Assembly: GCA_018241725.1 (NCBI GenBank)
Contig: JAFEDI010000093.1
Coordinates: forward strand, 212,836-276,835
Origin: Pseudomonadota bacterium
GTDB lineage: Bacteria; Pseudomonadota; Gammaproteobacteria; Burkholderiales; Rhodocyclaceae
DNA length: 64,000 bases
Reading direction: 5' to 3'
The stretch's first letter is position 1; the number at the start of each line of letters is the position of its first letter. Positions 46,317 to 54,253 of this stretch are shown here, in pieces. A program made the position numbers and the translations under genes. The notes beneath the pieces were generated by a model. The model was not told the origin of the DNA. It searched no databases and was given only the letters and a program-made list of their open reading frames with translations.

Positions 46317-47024
46317 ATGTCCCCGATCATCTGCATCATCGGCAACAAGGGCGGTACCGGCAAGACCACCCTGTCCCATCTCCTGTGCCAGGGCTTCGGC
46401 CTGCTCGGCCAGCGCTCGGCCTGCGTGCTGACCGACACCTCCCGCGAGCCGCTGGCACCGGAAGGCCGTCGCTATGCGATCGCTGATGCGCGCACCCCCG
46501 AATCCCTCAACCGGGTCGTCGGCAAGCTGCGGGCGATGGAGCACTGGGTCGGCGTGGTGGACGGCGGCGGCAACCGGGCCGACGTGGACCGCATGCTTGA
46601 TGGCCTGGCCGACATCGTGCTTCTGCCCTTCCGTGACTCCCACGAAGACCTGCGCACCGTGCTGCGCGACCTGGAGACCTTCCCGCGCGCCTACGCGCTG
46701 CCGTCCCAATGGCCGACCAACGCCTGGCAGCGCGACGCCGCCGACCGCAACGTGGCGCAGATCCTCGGTGCCCACAAGCACCGCATCCTCAACCCGGTCA
46801 TCAGCCTGTCGGCGTCCAAGCTGCTGCTTCAGAAGAACGTCCCGGACGGCCTGCCGACCAATCTGGGCAACGCCTGCCGTGCACTGGCCCGCCAGGTGAT
46901 CGAGGTCCTCGAGCTCGGCGATGCCGACGGCACCCCGTCCACCGGGCCGGAAACAAGCGAGGAAGCCGGCGCCACGCCATCCACCATGGTCCCCGACGAC
47001 TACGCCAGCACCGCCCGCCACTGA
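46317..47024 (+). CDS. Orphan ParA/MinD-like P-loop ATPase
   Basis: A 235-residue protein from ATG 46317 (GAGAGG ribosome-binding site). The deviant Walker A motif GNKGGTGKTT (residues 9-18) places it in the ParA/MinD/ArsA family. VGVVDGGGNRADVDRMLDGL occupies the Walker B region, with V-V-D-G in place of the common D-x-P. No ParB or centromere-like repeats are nearby. It sits 113 bases upstream of ccmA. It could position a cargo or be an accessory ATPase; the C-terminal 30 residues are a flexible Thr/Ser/Glu tail. Confidence 0.75.
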   Translation: MSPIICIIGNKGGTGKTTLSHLLCQGFGLLGQRSACVLTDTSREPLAPEGRRYAIADARTPESLNRVVGKLRAMEHWVGVVDGGGNRADVDRMLDGLADIVLLPFRDSHEDLRTVLRDLETFPRAYALPSQWPTNAWQRDAADRNVAQILGAHKHRILNPVISLSASKLLLQKNVPDGLPTNLGNACRALARQVIEVLELGDADGTPSTGPETSEEAGATPSTMVPDDYASTARH

Positions 47025-47137
47025 TCCTTCCGCCGTACCCGCTGCGCCATCGGCGCTTCTGCTCGACGTAACCGGTTTACCCACTCCGGGCGGTCGGGCA
47101 GAATGCGCCGACTCGATTTCCCGGTTTCACCCTTCCG

Positions 47138-47752
47138 ATGCTTCAAGCCCACGGCCTCGCCTGTGTCCGCGGTGACCGCCGCCTGTTTTCCGGTGTGGAT
47201 CTCTCCGTCGCGCCAGGCCAATGGCTGCAGGTCGAAGGCGCCAACGGGGCCGGCAAGACCAGCCTGCTGCGCATCCTGGCCGGCCTGTCGCCTGCCGCAG
47301 AAGGGCGCATCGAATGGGAAGGCCAGCCCGTCGCCGAGGGGCGCGATGACTTCCACGCCCGCCTGCTCTACCTGGGCCATGCGCCGGCCATCAAGGACGA
47401 CCTGTCGGCCCTCGAAAACCTGCAGACCAGCGCCGCGGTTAGCGGCCGCCCCCTCGATGAAGCTACCGCCCTCACCGCACTGCGCCGCATCGGCCTGAAG
47501 GGCCGCGAGGATCTCCCCAGCCGCGTGCTGTCCCAGGGCCAGAAGCGCCGCGTCGCGCTGGCCCGCCTGCTGTGCGGCCAGGCCCGCCTGTGGATCCTCG
47601 ACGAGCCCTTCGTGGCCCTCGACGTGGGTGCCGTAGACATGCTGTGCGGCATCCTCGACGAACACATCGGCCGCGGCGGCATGCTGATCTTCACCAGCCA
47701 CCAGGCCGTGCAACTGCAGGGCAACGGCGCCCGCCTGGAACTTACCAAATGA
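47138..47752 (+). CDS. ccmA: Cytochrome c biogenesis heme exporter ATPase CcmA
   Basis: ATPase of the CcmABCD complex that releases holo-CcmE from the heme-loading site. The 204-residue protein has Walker A GANGAGKTS (34-42), VLSQGQKRRVALARLL as signature and LWILDEPFVALD as Walker B, with FTSHQAVQL containing the switch His. It is the first gene of the ccm operon. Its TGA overlaps the ccmB ATG. Confidence 0.96.
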   Translation: MLQAHGLACVRGDRRLFSGVDLSVAPGQWLQVEGANGAGKTSLLRILAGLSPAAEGRIEWEGQPVAEGRDDFHARLLYLGHAPAIKDDLSALENLQTSAAVSGRPLDEATALTALRRIGLKGREDLPSRVLSQGQKRRVALARLLCGQARLWILDEPFVALDVGAVDMLCGILDEHIGRGGMLIFTSHQAVQLQGNGARLELTK

Positions 47753-48414
47753 ACGCCTTCGTCGCCATCCTGCGCCGCGACCTGCTGCTGGCCATGCGGC
47801 GCAAGAGCGAGATGCTCACCGCGCTGTTCTTCTTCATGATCGTGGTCAGCCTGTTCCCCCTCGGCATCGGGCCGGAGACCGCACTGCTCAGGCGCATCGC
47901 TCCCGGCGTGCTGTGGGTGGCGGCGCTGCTCGCCGCGATGCTATCCCTCAACCGCCTGTTCGCAGCCGACCACCAGGACGGCACGCTGGAACAGATGGCC
48001 CTGTCCCCCACTCCACTGGCCCTGCTGGTCAGCGGCAAGGTACTGGCCCACTGGCTGACCGCCGGCCTGCCGCTGGTGCTGCTGGCACCGGTGCTGGGCC
48101 TGCAGTTCGATCTGTCGTCACGGGCGCTGGGTATCCTGATGCTCTCGCTGCTGCTCGGTACCCCGCTGCTGTCGCTGATCGGCGCCATCGGTGCGGCACT
48201 GACCCTCGGCGTGCGCGGGGGCGGCGTACTGCTGTCGCTGCTGGTGCTGCCCCTGTATATTCCGGCGCTGATTTTCGGTGCTGGTGCCGTCGAGGCCGAC
48301 ATGGCCGGCCTGGGTGCCGGCGGTCATCTGTCCCTACTCGGCGCGCTGCTCGCCCTCGGCCTGTTCTTCGCGCCGTGGGCGACCACCGCGGCGCTGCGCA
48401 TCGCCCTCGAATAA
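47749..48414 (+). CDS. ccmB: Heme exporter permease CcmB
   Basis: Membrane subunit paired with CcmA. The 221-residue protein has six hydrophobic helices. The N-terminal AILRRDLLLAMRRKSEMLTALFFF and the FAADHQDGTLEQMALSPTPL loop are family hallmarks. The ATGA overlap with ccmA at 47749 implies coupled synthesis of the two subunits. The C-terminal helix ends WATTAALRIALE. Confidence 0.96.
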   Translation: MNAFVAILRRDLLLAMRRKSEMLTALFFFMIVVSLFPLGIGPETALLRRIAPGVLWVAALLAAMLSLNRLFAADHQDGTLEQMALSPTPLALLVSGKVLAHWLTAGLPLVLLAPVLGLQFDLSSRALGILMLSLLLGTPLLSLIGAIGAALTLGVRGGGVLLSLLVLPLYIPALIFGAGAVEADMAGLGAGGHLSLLGALLALGLFFAPWATTAALRIALE

Positions 48415-48442
48415 CACCCGAACCTTCCCAACGGATTCGCCC

Positions 48443-49192
48443 ATGAGTCAGCCCCTGATCAACTGGTTCAAGTTCGCCTCGCCGGCCAGCTTCTACCCCC
48501 TCGCCGGCAAGCTGTGGCCATGGTTCGCCGCACTGGCCACAGCTTTTGCCGCCGCCGGCCTGTGGATCAGCTTCTTCGTCGCGCCCACCGACTTCCAGCA
48601 GGGCGAGGGCTACCGGATCATCTTCATCCACGTGCCCGCCTCGTGGATGTCCATGTTCATCTACTGCGTGATGGCCTTCTGGTCGGCCATCGGCATCGGC
48701 TTCAACACCCGCCTGTCGGGCATGATGAGTTCGGCGCTGGCCCCCACCGGCGCGCTGTTCGCCTTCCTGTCCCTATGGACCGGCGCCCTGTGGGGCAAGC
48801 CCATGTGGGGCGCCTGGTGGGTGTGGGACGCGCGCCTCACCTCCGAACTGATCCTGCTGTTCCTTTATCTCGGCTACATCGCCCTCACCGCCGCCATCGA
48901 TGATCCGCGCCGGGCCGACAAGGCCGGCGCCATTGTGTCGCTGGTGGGCGTCATCAACGTGCCGATCATCTATTTTTCGGTGAAGTGGTGGAACACCCTG
49001 CACCAGGGCGCCTCTGTATCGATGACCAAGGCCCCGACGATGGCCGCCACGATGCTGTGGGGCATGCTGCTGATGGCCCTGGCCTTCTGGATGTACAGCA
49101 TCGCCGTGGCCCTATACCGGGTGCGCGCCATCATCCTCGAACGGGAACGCCACGCCACCTGGGTGGCCGAACTGCCGGAGATGCAGCGATGA
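48443..49192 (+). CDS. ccmC: Heme handling protein CcmC
   Basis: Presents heme to CcmE at the periplasmic face. The 249-residue protein has six transmembrane helices. The tryptophan-rich WWD loop is [20 protein letters not shown]. The flanking conserved His are in [14 protein letters not shown] and [11 protein letters not shown]. It overlaps ccmD by 4 bases. Upstream, the 28-base spacing to ccmB contains no strong ribosome-binding site. Confidence 0.96.
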   Translation: MSQPLINWFKFASPASFYPLAGKLWPWFAALATAFAAAGLWISFFVAPTDFQQGEGYRIIFIHVPASWMSMFIYCVMAFWSAIGIGFNTRLSGMMSSALAPTGALFAFLSLWTGALWGKPMWGAWWVWDARLTSELILLFLYLGYIALTAAIDDPRRADKAGAIVSLVGVINVPIIYFSVKWWNTLHQGASVSMTKAPTMAATMLWGMLLMALAFWMYSIAVALYRVRAIILERERHATWVAELPEMQR

Positions 49193-49371
49193 ACTGGGGC
49201 AGCGCGAGCGAATTCTTCGCGATGGGAGGCTACGGCTTCTACGTGTGGGGCAGTTTCGGCGTCACCGCCGCGGCCCTGCTGATCGAAACCCTGCTGGTCA
49301 GGAAGCGCTTCGGCGACACCCGCCGCCTGCTGCGCCGGGAACTGGCGGCCGACAGAGAGAGTCAGGACTAA
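49189..49371 (+). CDS. ccmD: CcmD, small subunit of the heme exporter complex
   Basis: A 60-residue membrane protein that helps release holo-CcmE. It has the conserved opening [20 protein letters not shown], one transmembrane helix ([13 protein letters not shown]) and a basic cytoplasmic tail ([15 protein letters not shown]). Small size and position between ccmC and ccmE are diagnostic. The ATG at 49189 overlaps the ccmC stop. Confidence 0.92.
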   Translation: MNWGSASEFFAMGGYGFYVWGSFGVTAAALLIETLLVRKRFGDTRRLLRRELAADRESQD

Positions 49372-49373
49372 CC

Positions 49374-49814
49374 ATGAAAGCACGACACAAACGTTTCGCC
49401 ATCGTCCTCGGTGGCCTGGCCGCCCTCGGCATCGCCGCGACGCTGATCCTCAACGCCTTCCAGAGCAACCTGGTGTTCTTCTTCACGCCGACCCAGGTAG
49501 CCAACGGCGAGGCACCGAAAGACCGGGCCTTCCGCATCGGCGGTCTGGTGAAGGAAGGAAGCCTGCAACGCACCGACATCACCGCCCGCTTCATCGTCAC
49601 CGATACGGCCAAGGAGATCCCGGTGGCCTACACCGGCATCCTTCCGGACCTGTTCAGCGAGGGCAAGGGCGTCGTCGCCCAGGGTGCCCTCGGCGCGGAC
49701 GGCAAGTTCACCGCCACCGAAGTGCTCGCCAAGCACGACGAGAACTACATGCCGCCGGAAGCCAAGCATGCCGTCGATCAGGCCCACGAGGCCGCCAAGA
49801 CCCTCAAGCAGTGA
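49374..49814 (+). CDS. ccmE: Periplasmic heme chaperone CcmE
   Basis: Binds heme covalently and carries it to CcmF. The 146-residue protein has an N-terminal membrane anchor ([19 protein letters not shown]), an OB-fold core ([14 protein letters not shown]) and the heme-binding [10 protein letters not shown] motif. His121 is the covalent heme ligand, with Tyr125 as axial ligand. It starts 2 bases after ccmD. A 117-base gap separates it from ccmF, the largest gap within ccmB-ccmI. Confidence 0.96.
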   Translation: MKARHKRFAIVLGGLAALGIAATLILNAFQSNLVFFFTPTQVANGEAPKDRAFRIGGLVKEGSLQRTDITARFIVTDTAKEIPVAYTGILPDLFSEGKGVVAQGALGADGKFTATEVLAKHDENYMPPEAKHAVDQAHEAAKTLKQ

Positions 49815-49931
49815 ATCGGTGATGCAAGGAAAAGCCTGTAGCGTTCCTGCAATCCGCTTCGCCCCTCGCGATGCGGACAGACTGCGCGCCATCCGACGTC
49901 TCCTTGTCACCTCCAACCGGGCATCCCAGCC

Positions 49932-51887
49932 ATGATCCCTGAAATCGGAACCTTCGCCCTCATCCTCGCCCTGCTGGTCGCCCTGGTGCAGGGCAGCCTG
50001 CCGCTGATCGGCGCCCAGCGCGGCATCCCGGCCTGGATCGGGCTGGCGCGGCCGGCCTCGGCAACGCTGTTCCTGCTGGTCGCGGTGTCCTTCGGCTGCC
50101 TCACGGCGAGCTTCATCAACAACGACTTCTCGGTGCTCTACGTCGTCCAGCACTCAAACTCCAAGCTGCCGCTGCAGTACCGGATCGCCGGCGTGTGGGG
50201 CGGCCATGAAGGCTCCCTGCTGCTGTGGGTGCAGATGCTCTCCCTGTGGGCACTGGCGGTGGCGGCCTTCTCCCGCAGCCTGCCGGACGATATGGTGGCG
50301 CGTGTGCAGGGCGTACTCGGCCTCGTCGCCGCCGGCTTCATCCTGTTCATCCTGAGCACCTCCAACCCCTTCGAGCGCCTGCTGCCGGGCGCCGACGACG
50401 GGCGCGACCTCAACCCGCTGCTGCAGGACCCGGGCCTGATCTTCCACCCGCCGATGCTCTACATGGGTTACGTGGGCTTCTCGGTGGCCTTCGCCTTCGC
50501 CATCGCGGCGCTGCTGTCGGGCCGCCTCGACGCCGCCTGGGCGCGCTGGTCGCGGCCCTGGACCACCGCCGCGTGGATCTTCCTGACCCTCGGCATCGGC
50601 CTCGGCTCGATCTGGGCCTACTACGAGCTGGGCTGGGGCGGCTGGTGGTTCTGGGACCCGGTGGAAAACGCCTCCTTCATGCCCTGGCTGGTCGGCACCG
50701 CTCTGATCCACTCCCTGGCGGTCACCGAGAAGCGCGGCAGCTTCAAGAACTGGACCGTGCTGCTGGCCATCGGCGCCTTCTCCCTGTCCCTGCTCGGCAC
50801 CTTCCTGGTCCGTTCCGGTGTGCTGAGCTCGGTGCACGCCTTCGCGTCCGATCCGAAGCGCGGCATCTTCATCCTGCTGTTCCTGGCCACCGTCGTCGGT
50901 TCGTCCCTGACCCTGTTCGCCTGGCGCGCACCGAAGGTCAGCCTCGGCGGCGCCTTCGCGCTGGTGTCACGGGAAACCTTCCTGCTGATCAACAACGTGC
51001 TGCTGCTGTCCGCCGCCGGCGCGGTGCTGCTCGGCACCCTCTACCCGCTGGTCATCGACGCCCTCAATCTGGGCAAGCTGTCGGTCGGCCCTCCGTACTT
51101 CAACGCGGTGTTCGCGCCGCTGATGGTGCCGGTGCTGTTCCTGATGGCCGTCGGCCCGGTGGCACGCTGGAAACAGGCTGATCTGGCCGACATCGCACGG
51201 CCGCTGCGCTGGGCCTTCACCGTCGCTGTAGTGGCAGGCGTCGGCGTGCCCTTCCTGGCCGGTGCCTGGTCGGCCGGCGTGGCGCTGGGCATCGGTCTGG
51301 CGATCTGGATCGTCGGCGCCTCGGTGGTGCAGATCCTCGCCCGGCGCAAGACCGGCACACCGCCGCGGGCTTTCTGGGGCATGCACCTGGCTCACGTCGG
51401 CATTGCCGTGACGGTGATCGGCATCGTGATGGTCAAGCACTACGAGACCGAGCGTGATGTGCGCATGGCGCCTGGCGATACCGTCAAGATCGGCGGCTAC
51501 GAGATCCGCTTCCAGGGCGTCAGCGACGTACCCGGCCCCAACTACGTGGCCGCCCGTGGCGACCTGGAACTGCTGAAGGACGGCCAGGTGGTAATGCCGC
51601 TGCACCCCGAGAAGCGCAAGTACTTCTCGTCGGCGATGCCGATGACCGAGGCCTTCATCGACCCGGGCCTGACCCGCGATATCTACGTGTCCCTCGGCGA
51701 TCCGCTGGAGGGCGGCGATGGCGCGTGGAGCGTCCGCGTCTATCACAAACCCTTCGTCGACTGGATCTGGGCCGGTGCCGTGTGCATGGCCCTCGGCGGC
51801 CTGCTCGCCGCCAGCGACCGTCGTTACCGCATCACGTCCAAAGCGGCCAAGGCCGCGCGCCTGGCCGCCGAAGGAGCCGCATCTTGA
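49932..51887 (+). CDS. ccmF: Heme lyase subunit CcmF
   Basis: Attaches heme to apocytochrome c with CcmH/CcmI. The 651-residue, many-helix membrane protein has GGHEGSLLLWVQ, DPGLIFHPPMLYMGYVGFSV (conserved His) and the WWD loop WGGWWFWDPVENASFMPWL. The C-terminal periplasmic domain includes GYEIRFQGVSDVPGPNYVA. Its TGA overlaps the ccmG TTG start. Confidence 0.97.
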   Translation: MIPEIGTFALILALLVALVQGSLPLIGAQRGIPAWIGLARPASATLFLLVAVSFGCLTASFINNDFSVLYVVQHSNSKLPLQYRIAGVWGGHEGSLLLWVQMLSLWALAVAAFSRSLPDDMVARVQGVLGLVAAGFILFILSTSNPFERLLPGADDGRDLNPLLQDPGLIFHPPMLYMGYVGFSVAFAFAIAALLSGRLDAAWARWSRPWTTAAWIFLTLGIGLGSIWAYYELGWGGWWFWDPVENASFMPWLVGTALIHSLAVTEKRGSFKNWTVLLAIGAFSLSLLGTFLVRSGVLSSVHAFASDPKRGIFILLFLATVVGSSLTLFAWRAPKVSLGGAFALVSRETFLLINNVLLLSAAGAVLLGTLYPLVIDALNLGKLSVGPPYFNAVFAPLMVPVLFLMAVGPVARWKQADLADIARPLRWAFTVAVVAGVGVPFLAGAWSAGVALGIGLAIWIVGASVVQILARRKTGTPPRAFWGMHLAHVGIAVTVIGIVMVKHYETERDVRMAPGDTVKIGGYEIRFQGVSDVPGPNYVAARGDLELLKDGQVVMPLHPEKRKYFSSAMPMTEAFIDPGLTRDIYVSLGDPLEGGDGAWSVRVYHKPFVDWIWAGAVCMALGGLLAASDRRYRITSKAAKAARLAAEGAAS

Positions 51888-52477
51888 AACGTTTCCTGAT
51901 TCCCCTCGGACTGTTCCTGGTCCTCGTCGTGTTCCTGGCCATCGGCCTCAACCGTGACCCACACGAAGTCCCGTCGCCGCTGGTCGGCAAGCCGGCCCCG
52001 GACTTCAAGCTGGCGCAACTCGCCGAACCGGGCAAGACCTTCTCGCCGGCCGACATGCGCGGCCAGGTGTGGCTGCTCAACGTGTGGGCATCCTGGTGCG
52101 TGTCCTGCCGCGCCGAGCACCCACTGCTGGTGGCCTTCGCGCGCCAGGGCGGCGGCCTGCCCATCGTCGGCCTGAACTACAAGGAAGTGCGTGGCGACGG
52201 CGAGACCGACGTGAAGAAACTGGGCGCCGACGAGGAAAGCACGCTGACCCGCCAGCGCGCCTCCGCCTGGCTGTCCCAGCATGGCAACCCCTACGTTCTG
52301 TCGGCCCTCGACATGGACGGCCGGGTCGGCATCGACTATGGCGTGTATGGCGTGCCGGAAACCTATCTGATCGACAAGAAGGGCGTGATCCGCTACAAGC
52401 AGATCGGCCCGATCACTCCCGAGGCGCTGGAACAGAAGATCCTGCCGCTGGCCAAGCAACTGGCCGGGGAGTCCTGA
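51884..52477 (+). CDS. ccmG: Thiol:disulfide oxidoreductase CcmG/DsbE
   Basis: Membrane-anchored thioredoxin-fold protein that keeps apocytochrome cysteines or CcmH reduced. The 197-residue protein has one N-terminal helix (FLIPLGLFLVLVVFLAIGL), KPAPDFKLAQL, and the active site WASWCVSCRAEHP (Cys72, Cys75). YGVPETYLIDKKG contains the cis-Pro region. The start is TTG at 51884, supported by an AAGGAG ribosome-binding site and the TTGA overlap with ccmF. Confidence 0.95.
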   Translation: MKRFLIPLGLFLVLVVFLAIGLNRDPHEVPSPLVGKPAPDFKLAQLAEPGKTFSPADMRGQVWLLNVWASWCVSCRAEHPLLVAFARQGGGLPIVGLNYKEVRGDGETDVKKLGADEESTLTRQRASAWLSQHGNPYVLSALDMDGRVGIDYGVYGVPETYLIDKKGVIRYKQIGPITPEALEQKILPLAKQLAGES

Positions 52478-52478
52478 G

Positions 52479-52973
52479 ATGAAGCAGCGTCTGGCCACCC
52501 TCGCCACCGCCATGCTGATCGGCCTGGCCCCCGTTGCCCATGCCGGTGAAGCCGCCCCGCTGGCCGCCGACCCGGCGGTCGAAGCGCGCATGATCAGCAT
52601 CTCCGAAGAACTGCGCTGCCTGGTGTGCCAGAACGAAAGCCTGGCCGCCTCCCACGCCGAACTCGCCGAAGACCTGCGCCGGGAAGTGCGCAGCCTGATC
52701 CGTGAAGGCAAGAGCGACGCGGAGATCCGCGACTACCTCGTCAGCCGCTACGGCGACTTCGTGCTCTACCGCCCGCCGGTCAAGCCAACCACCTGGCTGC
52801 TGTGGTTCGGCCCCTTCGTGATCCTCGCCGGCGCCATCATCGGCCTGATCGCCTACCTGCGCCGCCGCGCCGGCCTGATCACGCCGCCGACGCTGTCCGC
52901 CGCCGACCGCGCCGCCGCCGAAGCCCTGCTCGCCGGCGACCCGAAACCCACCCAACCGAAAGACCAGGCATGA
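52479..52973 (+). CDS. ccmH: Cytochrome c maturation protein CcmH (CcmL-type)
   Basis: Periplasmic-facing thioreductase that receives electrons from CcmG. The 164-residue protein has a signal peptide (to about residue 22), the LRCLVCQNESLAASHAELA motif with Cys47 and Cys50, and a single helix near TWLLWFGPFVILAGAIIGLI. It lacks the TPR domain of E. coli CcmH, which is encoded separately by the next gene, the usual non-enteric arrangement. It starts 1 base after ccmG and overlaps ccmI by 4 bases. Confidence 0.95.
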   Translation: MKQRLATLATAMLIGLAPVAHAGEAAPLAADPAVEARMISISEELRCLVCQNESLAASHAELAEDLRREVRSLIREGKSDAEIRDYLVSRYGDFVLYRPPVKPTTWLLWFGPFVILAGAIIGLIAYLRRRAGLITPPTLSAADRAAAEALLAGDPKPTQPKDQA

Positions 52974-54211
52974 CCGCCTTCTGGATTGCCGCCGGGCTGC
53001 TCACCGCCCTCGTCCTCGCCCTGATCAGCCGTCCGCTGCTACGCCAACGCCAAGTCAGCCACGCCTCCCGCAAGGCCCTCAACACCGCCATCTACCGCGA
53101 CCAGATGGCCGAGCTGGAACGTGACCTGGCCAGCGGTGCGCTATCCGCCGCCGACCACGCCACCGCCCGCGACGAACTGGAACGGCGCATCCTCGAAGAC
53201 CTGGCCGACGACGGCGCCGAAGCCGTCGCGGAGCAGCGCCGCCTGCCGCGCACCGCCATTGCCCTCGGCCTCGCGCTGCCCGCCGCGGCCGTCCTCCTCT
53301 ACCTGGTACTCGGCACGCCGGCCGCCCTAAACCCGGCCGCATTGCAGGCGGACAACGGAGCCGCGCCGACCCAGGCTGAAGTCGAGAAGATGGTCGCCTC
53401 CCTGGCCGCCAAGCTTGAGAAGGAACCGGACAATCCCAAGGGCTGGGTGATGCTCGGCCGCAGCTACAAGGTCATGGGCCGTCTCGACGAAGCCGCCCAC
53501 GCCTTCGAGAAGGCCGGCCCGGTGATGGAAACCGAACCGGAACTGATGCTGGAGATGGCCGAGCTGTCCGCCGCACAGAACGAAGGCAAGGTGGAAGGCA
53601 AGGGCCTGGAACTTCTCAAACGCGTGCTGGCCGACCAGCCGGACAACCCGCAGGCCCTGGTGCTGGCCGGCACTGACGCCTACTTCCGCAAGAACTACGC
53701 GGATGCGGCCCGTTACTGGGAAAAGGTGCTGGCCCAGGTACCGCCGGACTCAGAGGACGCCCGCAACCTGACGGCCGGCATCGAAAAGGTCCGCCAGCTG
53801 ATGGGAGACGGCTCCGGCGCCAAACCGGCACCGCGGGAAGCCGCCCAGAAGGCCGCCGCCGCCGGCGCCACCTCGGTCAGCGGCCGGGTCAGCCTGGCGC
53901 CGGCCTTGAAGGACAAGGCCGGTCCGGACGACACCCTGTTCATCTTTGCCCGCCACGCCAACGGCCCGCGCATGCCCCTGGCCGTGCTGCGCCTCAAGGC
54001 CGCCGAGCTGCCGAAGGAGTTCACCCTCGACGACAGCATGGCAATGAGCCCGGAAATGAAGCTGTCGTCCGCAGCTGAACTGCGCATCGAGGCTCGCATC
54101 TCCAGGTCCGGCGATGCGATCCCGAAGTCTGGCGACCTCGCCGGCGAGATCACTCCGGTCAAGCCCGGCGCCAAGGGACTGAAGCTGGTCATCGACAAGC
54201 TCGTACCGTAA
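52970..54211 (+). CDS. ccmI: Cytochrome c maturation TPR protein CcmI
   Basis: Apocytochrome c chaperone that delivers substrate to CcmF/CcmH. The 413-residue protein has two N-terminal helices (FWIAAGLLTALVLALI; TAIALGLALPAAAVLLYLVL) flanking a coiled-coil loop with NTAIYRDQMAELERDLASG, typical of CcmI. TPR repeats follow (PKGWVMLGRSYKVMGRLDEA; PQALVLAGTDAYFRKNYADA). A C-terminal beta-domain (VSGRVSLAPALKDK) completes the gene, the last of the ccm operon, which ends at a hairpin shared with the convergent cyclase gene. Confidence 0.95.
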   Translation: MTAFWIAAGLLTALVLALISRPLLRQRQVSHASRKALNTAIYRDQMAELERDLASGALSAADHATARDELERRILEDLADDGAEAVAEQRRLPRTAIALGLALPAAAVLLYLVLGTPAALNPAALQADNGAAPTQAEVEKMVASLAAKLEKEPDNPKGWVMLGRSYKVMGRLDEAAHAFEKAGPVMETEPELMLEMAELSAAQNEGKVEGKGLELLKRVLADQPDNPQALVLAGTDAYFRKNYADAARYWEKVLAQVPPDSEDARNLTAGIEKVRQLMGDGSGAKPAPREAAQKAAAAGATSVSGRVSLAPALKDKAGPDDTLFIFARHANGPRMPLAVLRLKAAELPKEFTLDDSMAMSPEMKLSSAAELRIEARISRSGDAIPKSGDLAGEITPVKPGAKGLKLVIDKLVP

Positions 54212-54216
54212 CACCC

Positions 54217-54244
54217 GCGGGGCTGGACGTCCGTCCGGCCCCGC
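54217..54244. terminator. 13-bp hairpin between ccmI and the cyclase gene
   Basis: GCGGGGCTGGACG (54217-54229) and CGTCCGGCCCCGC (54232-54244) pair with one T-G wobble. It lies between two convergent stops (54211 and 54254), so it probably serves both. There is no T-run. Confidence 0.55.
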
Positions 54245-54253
54245 TCGACGCCC

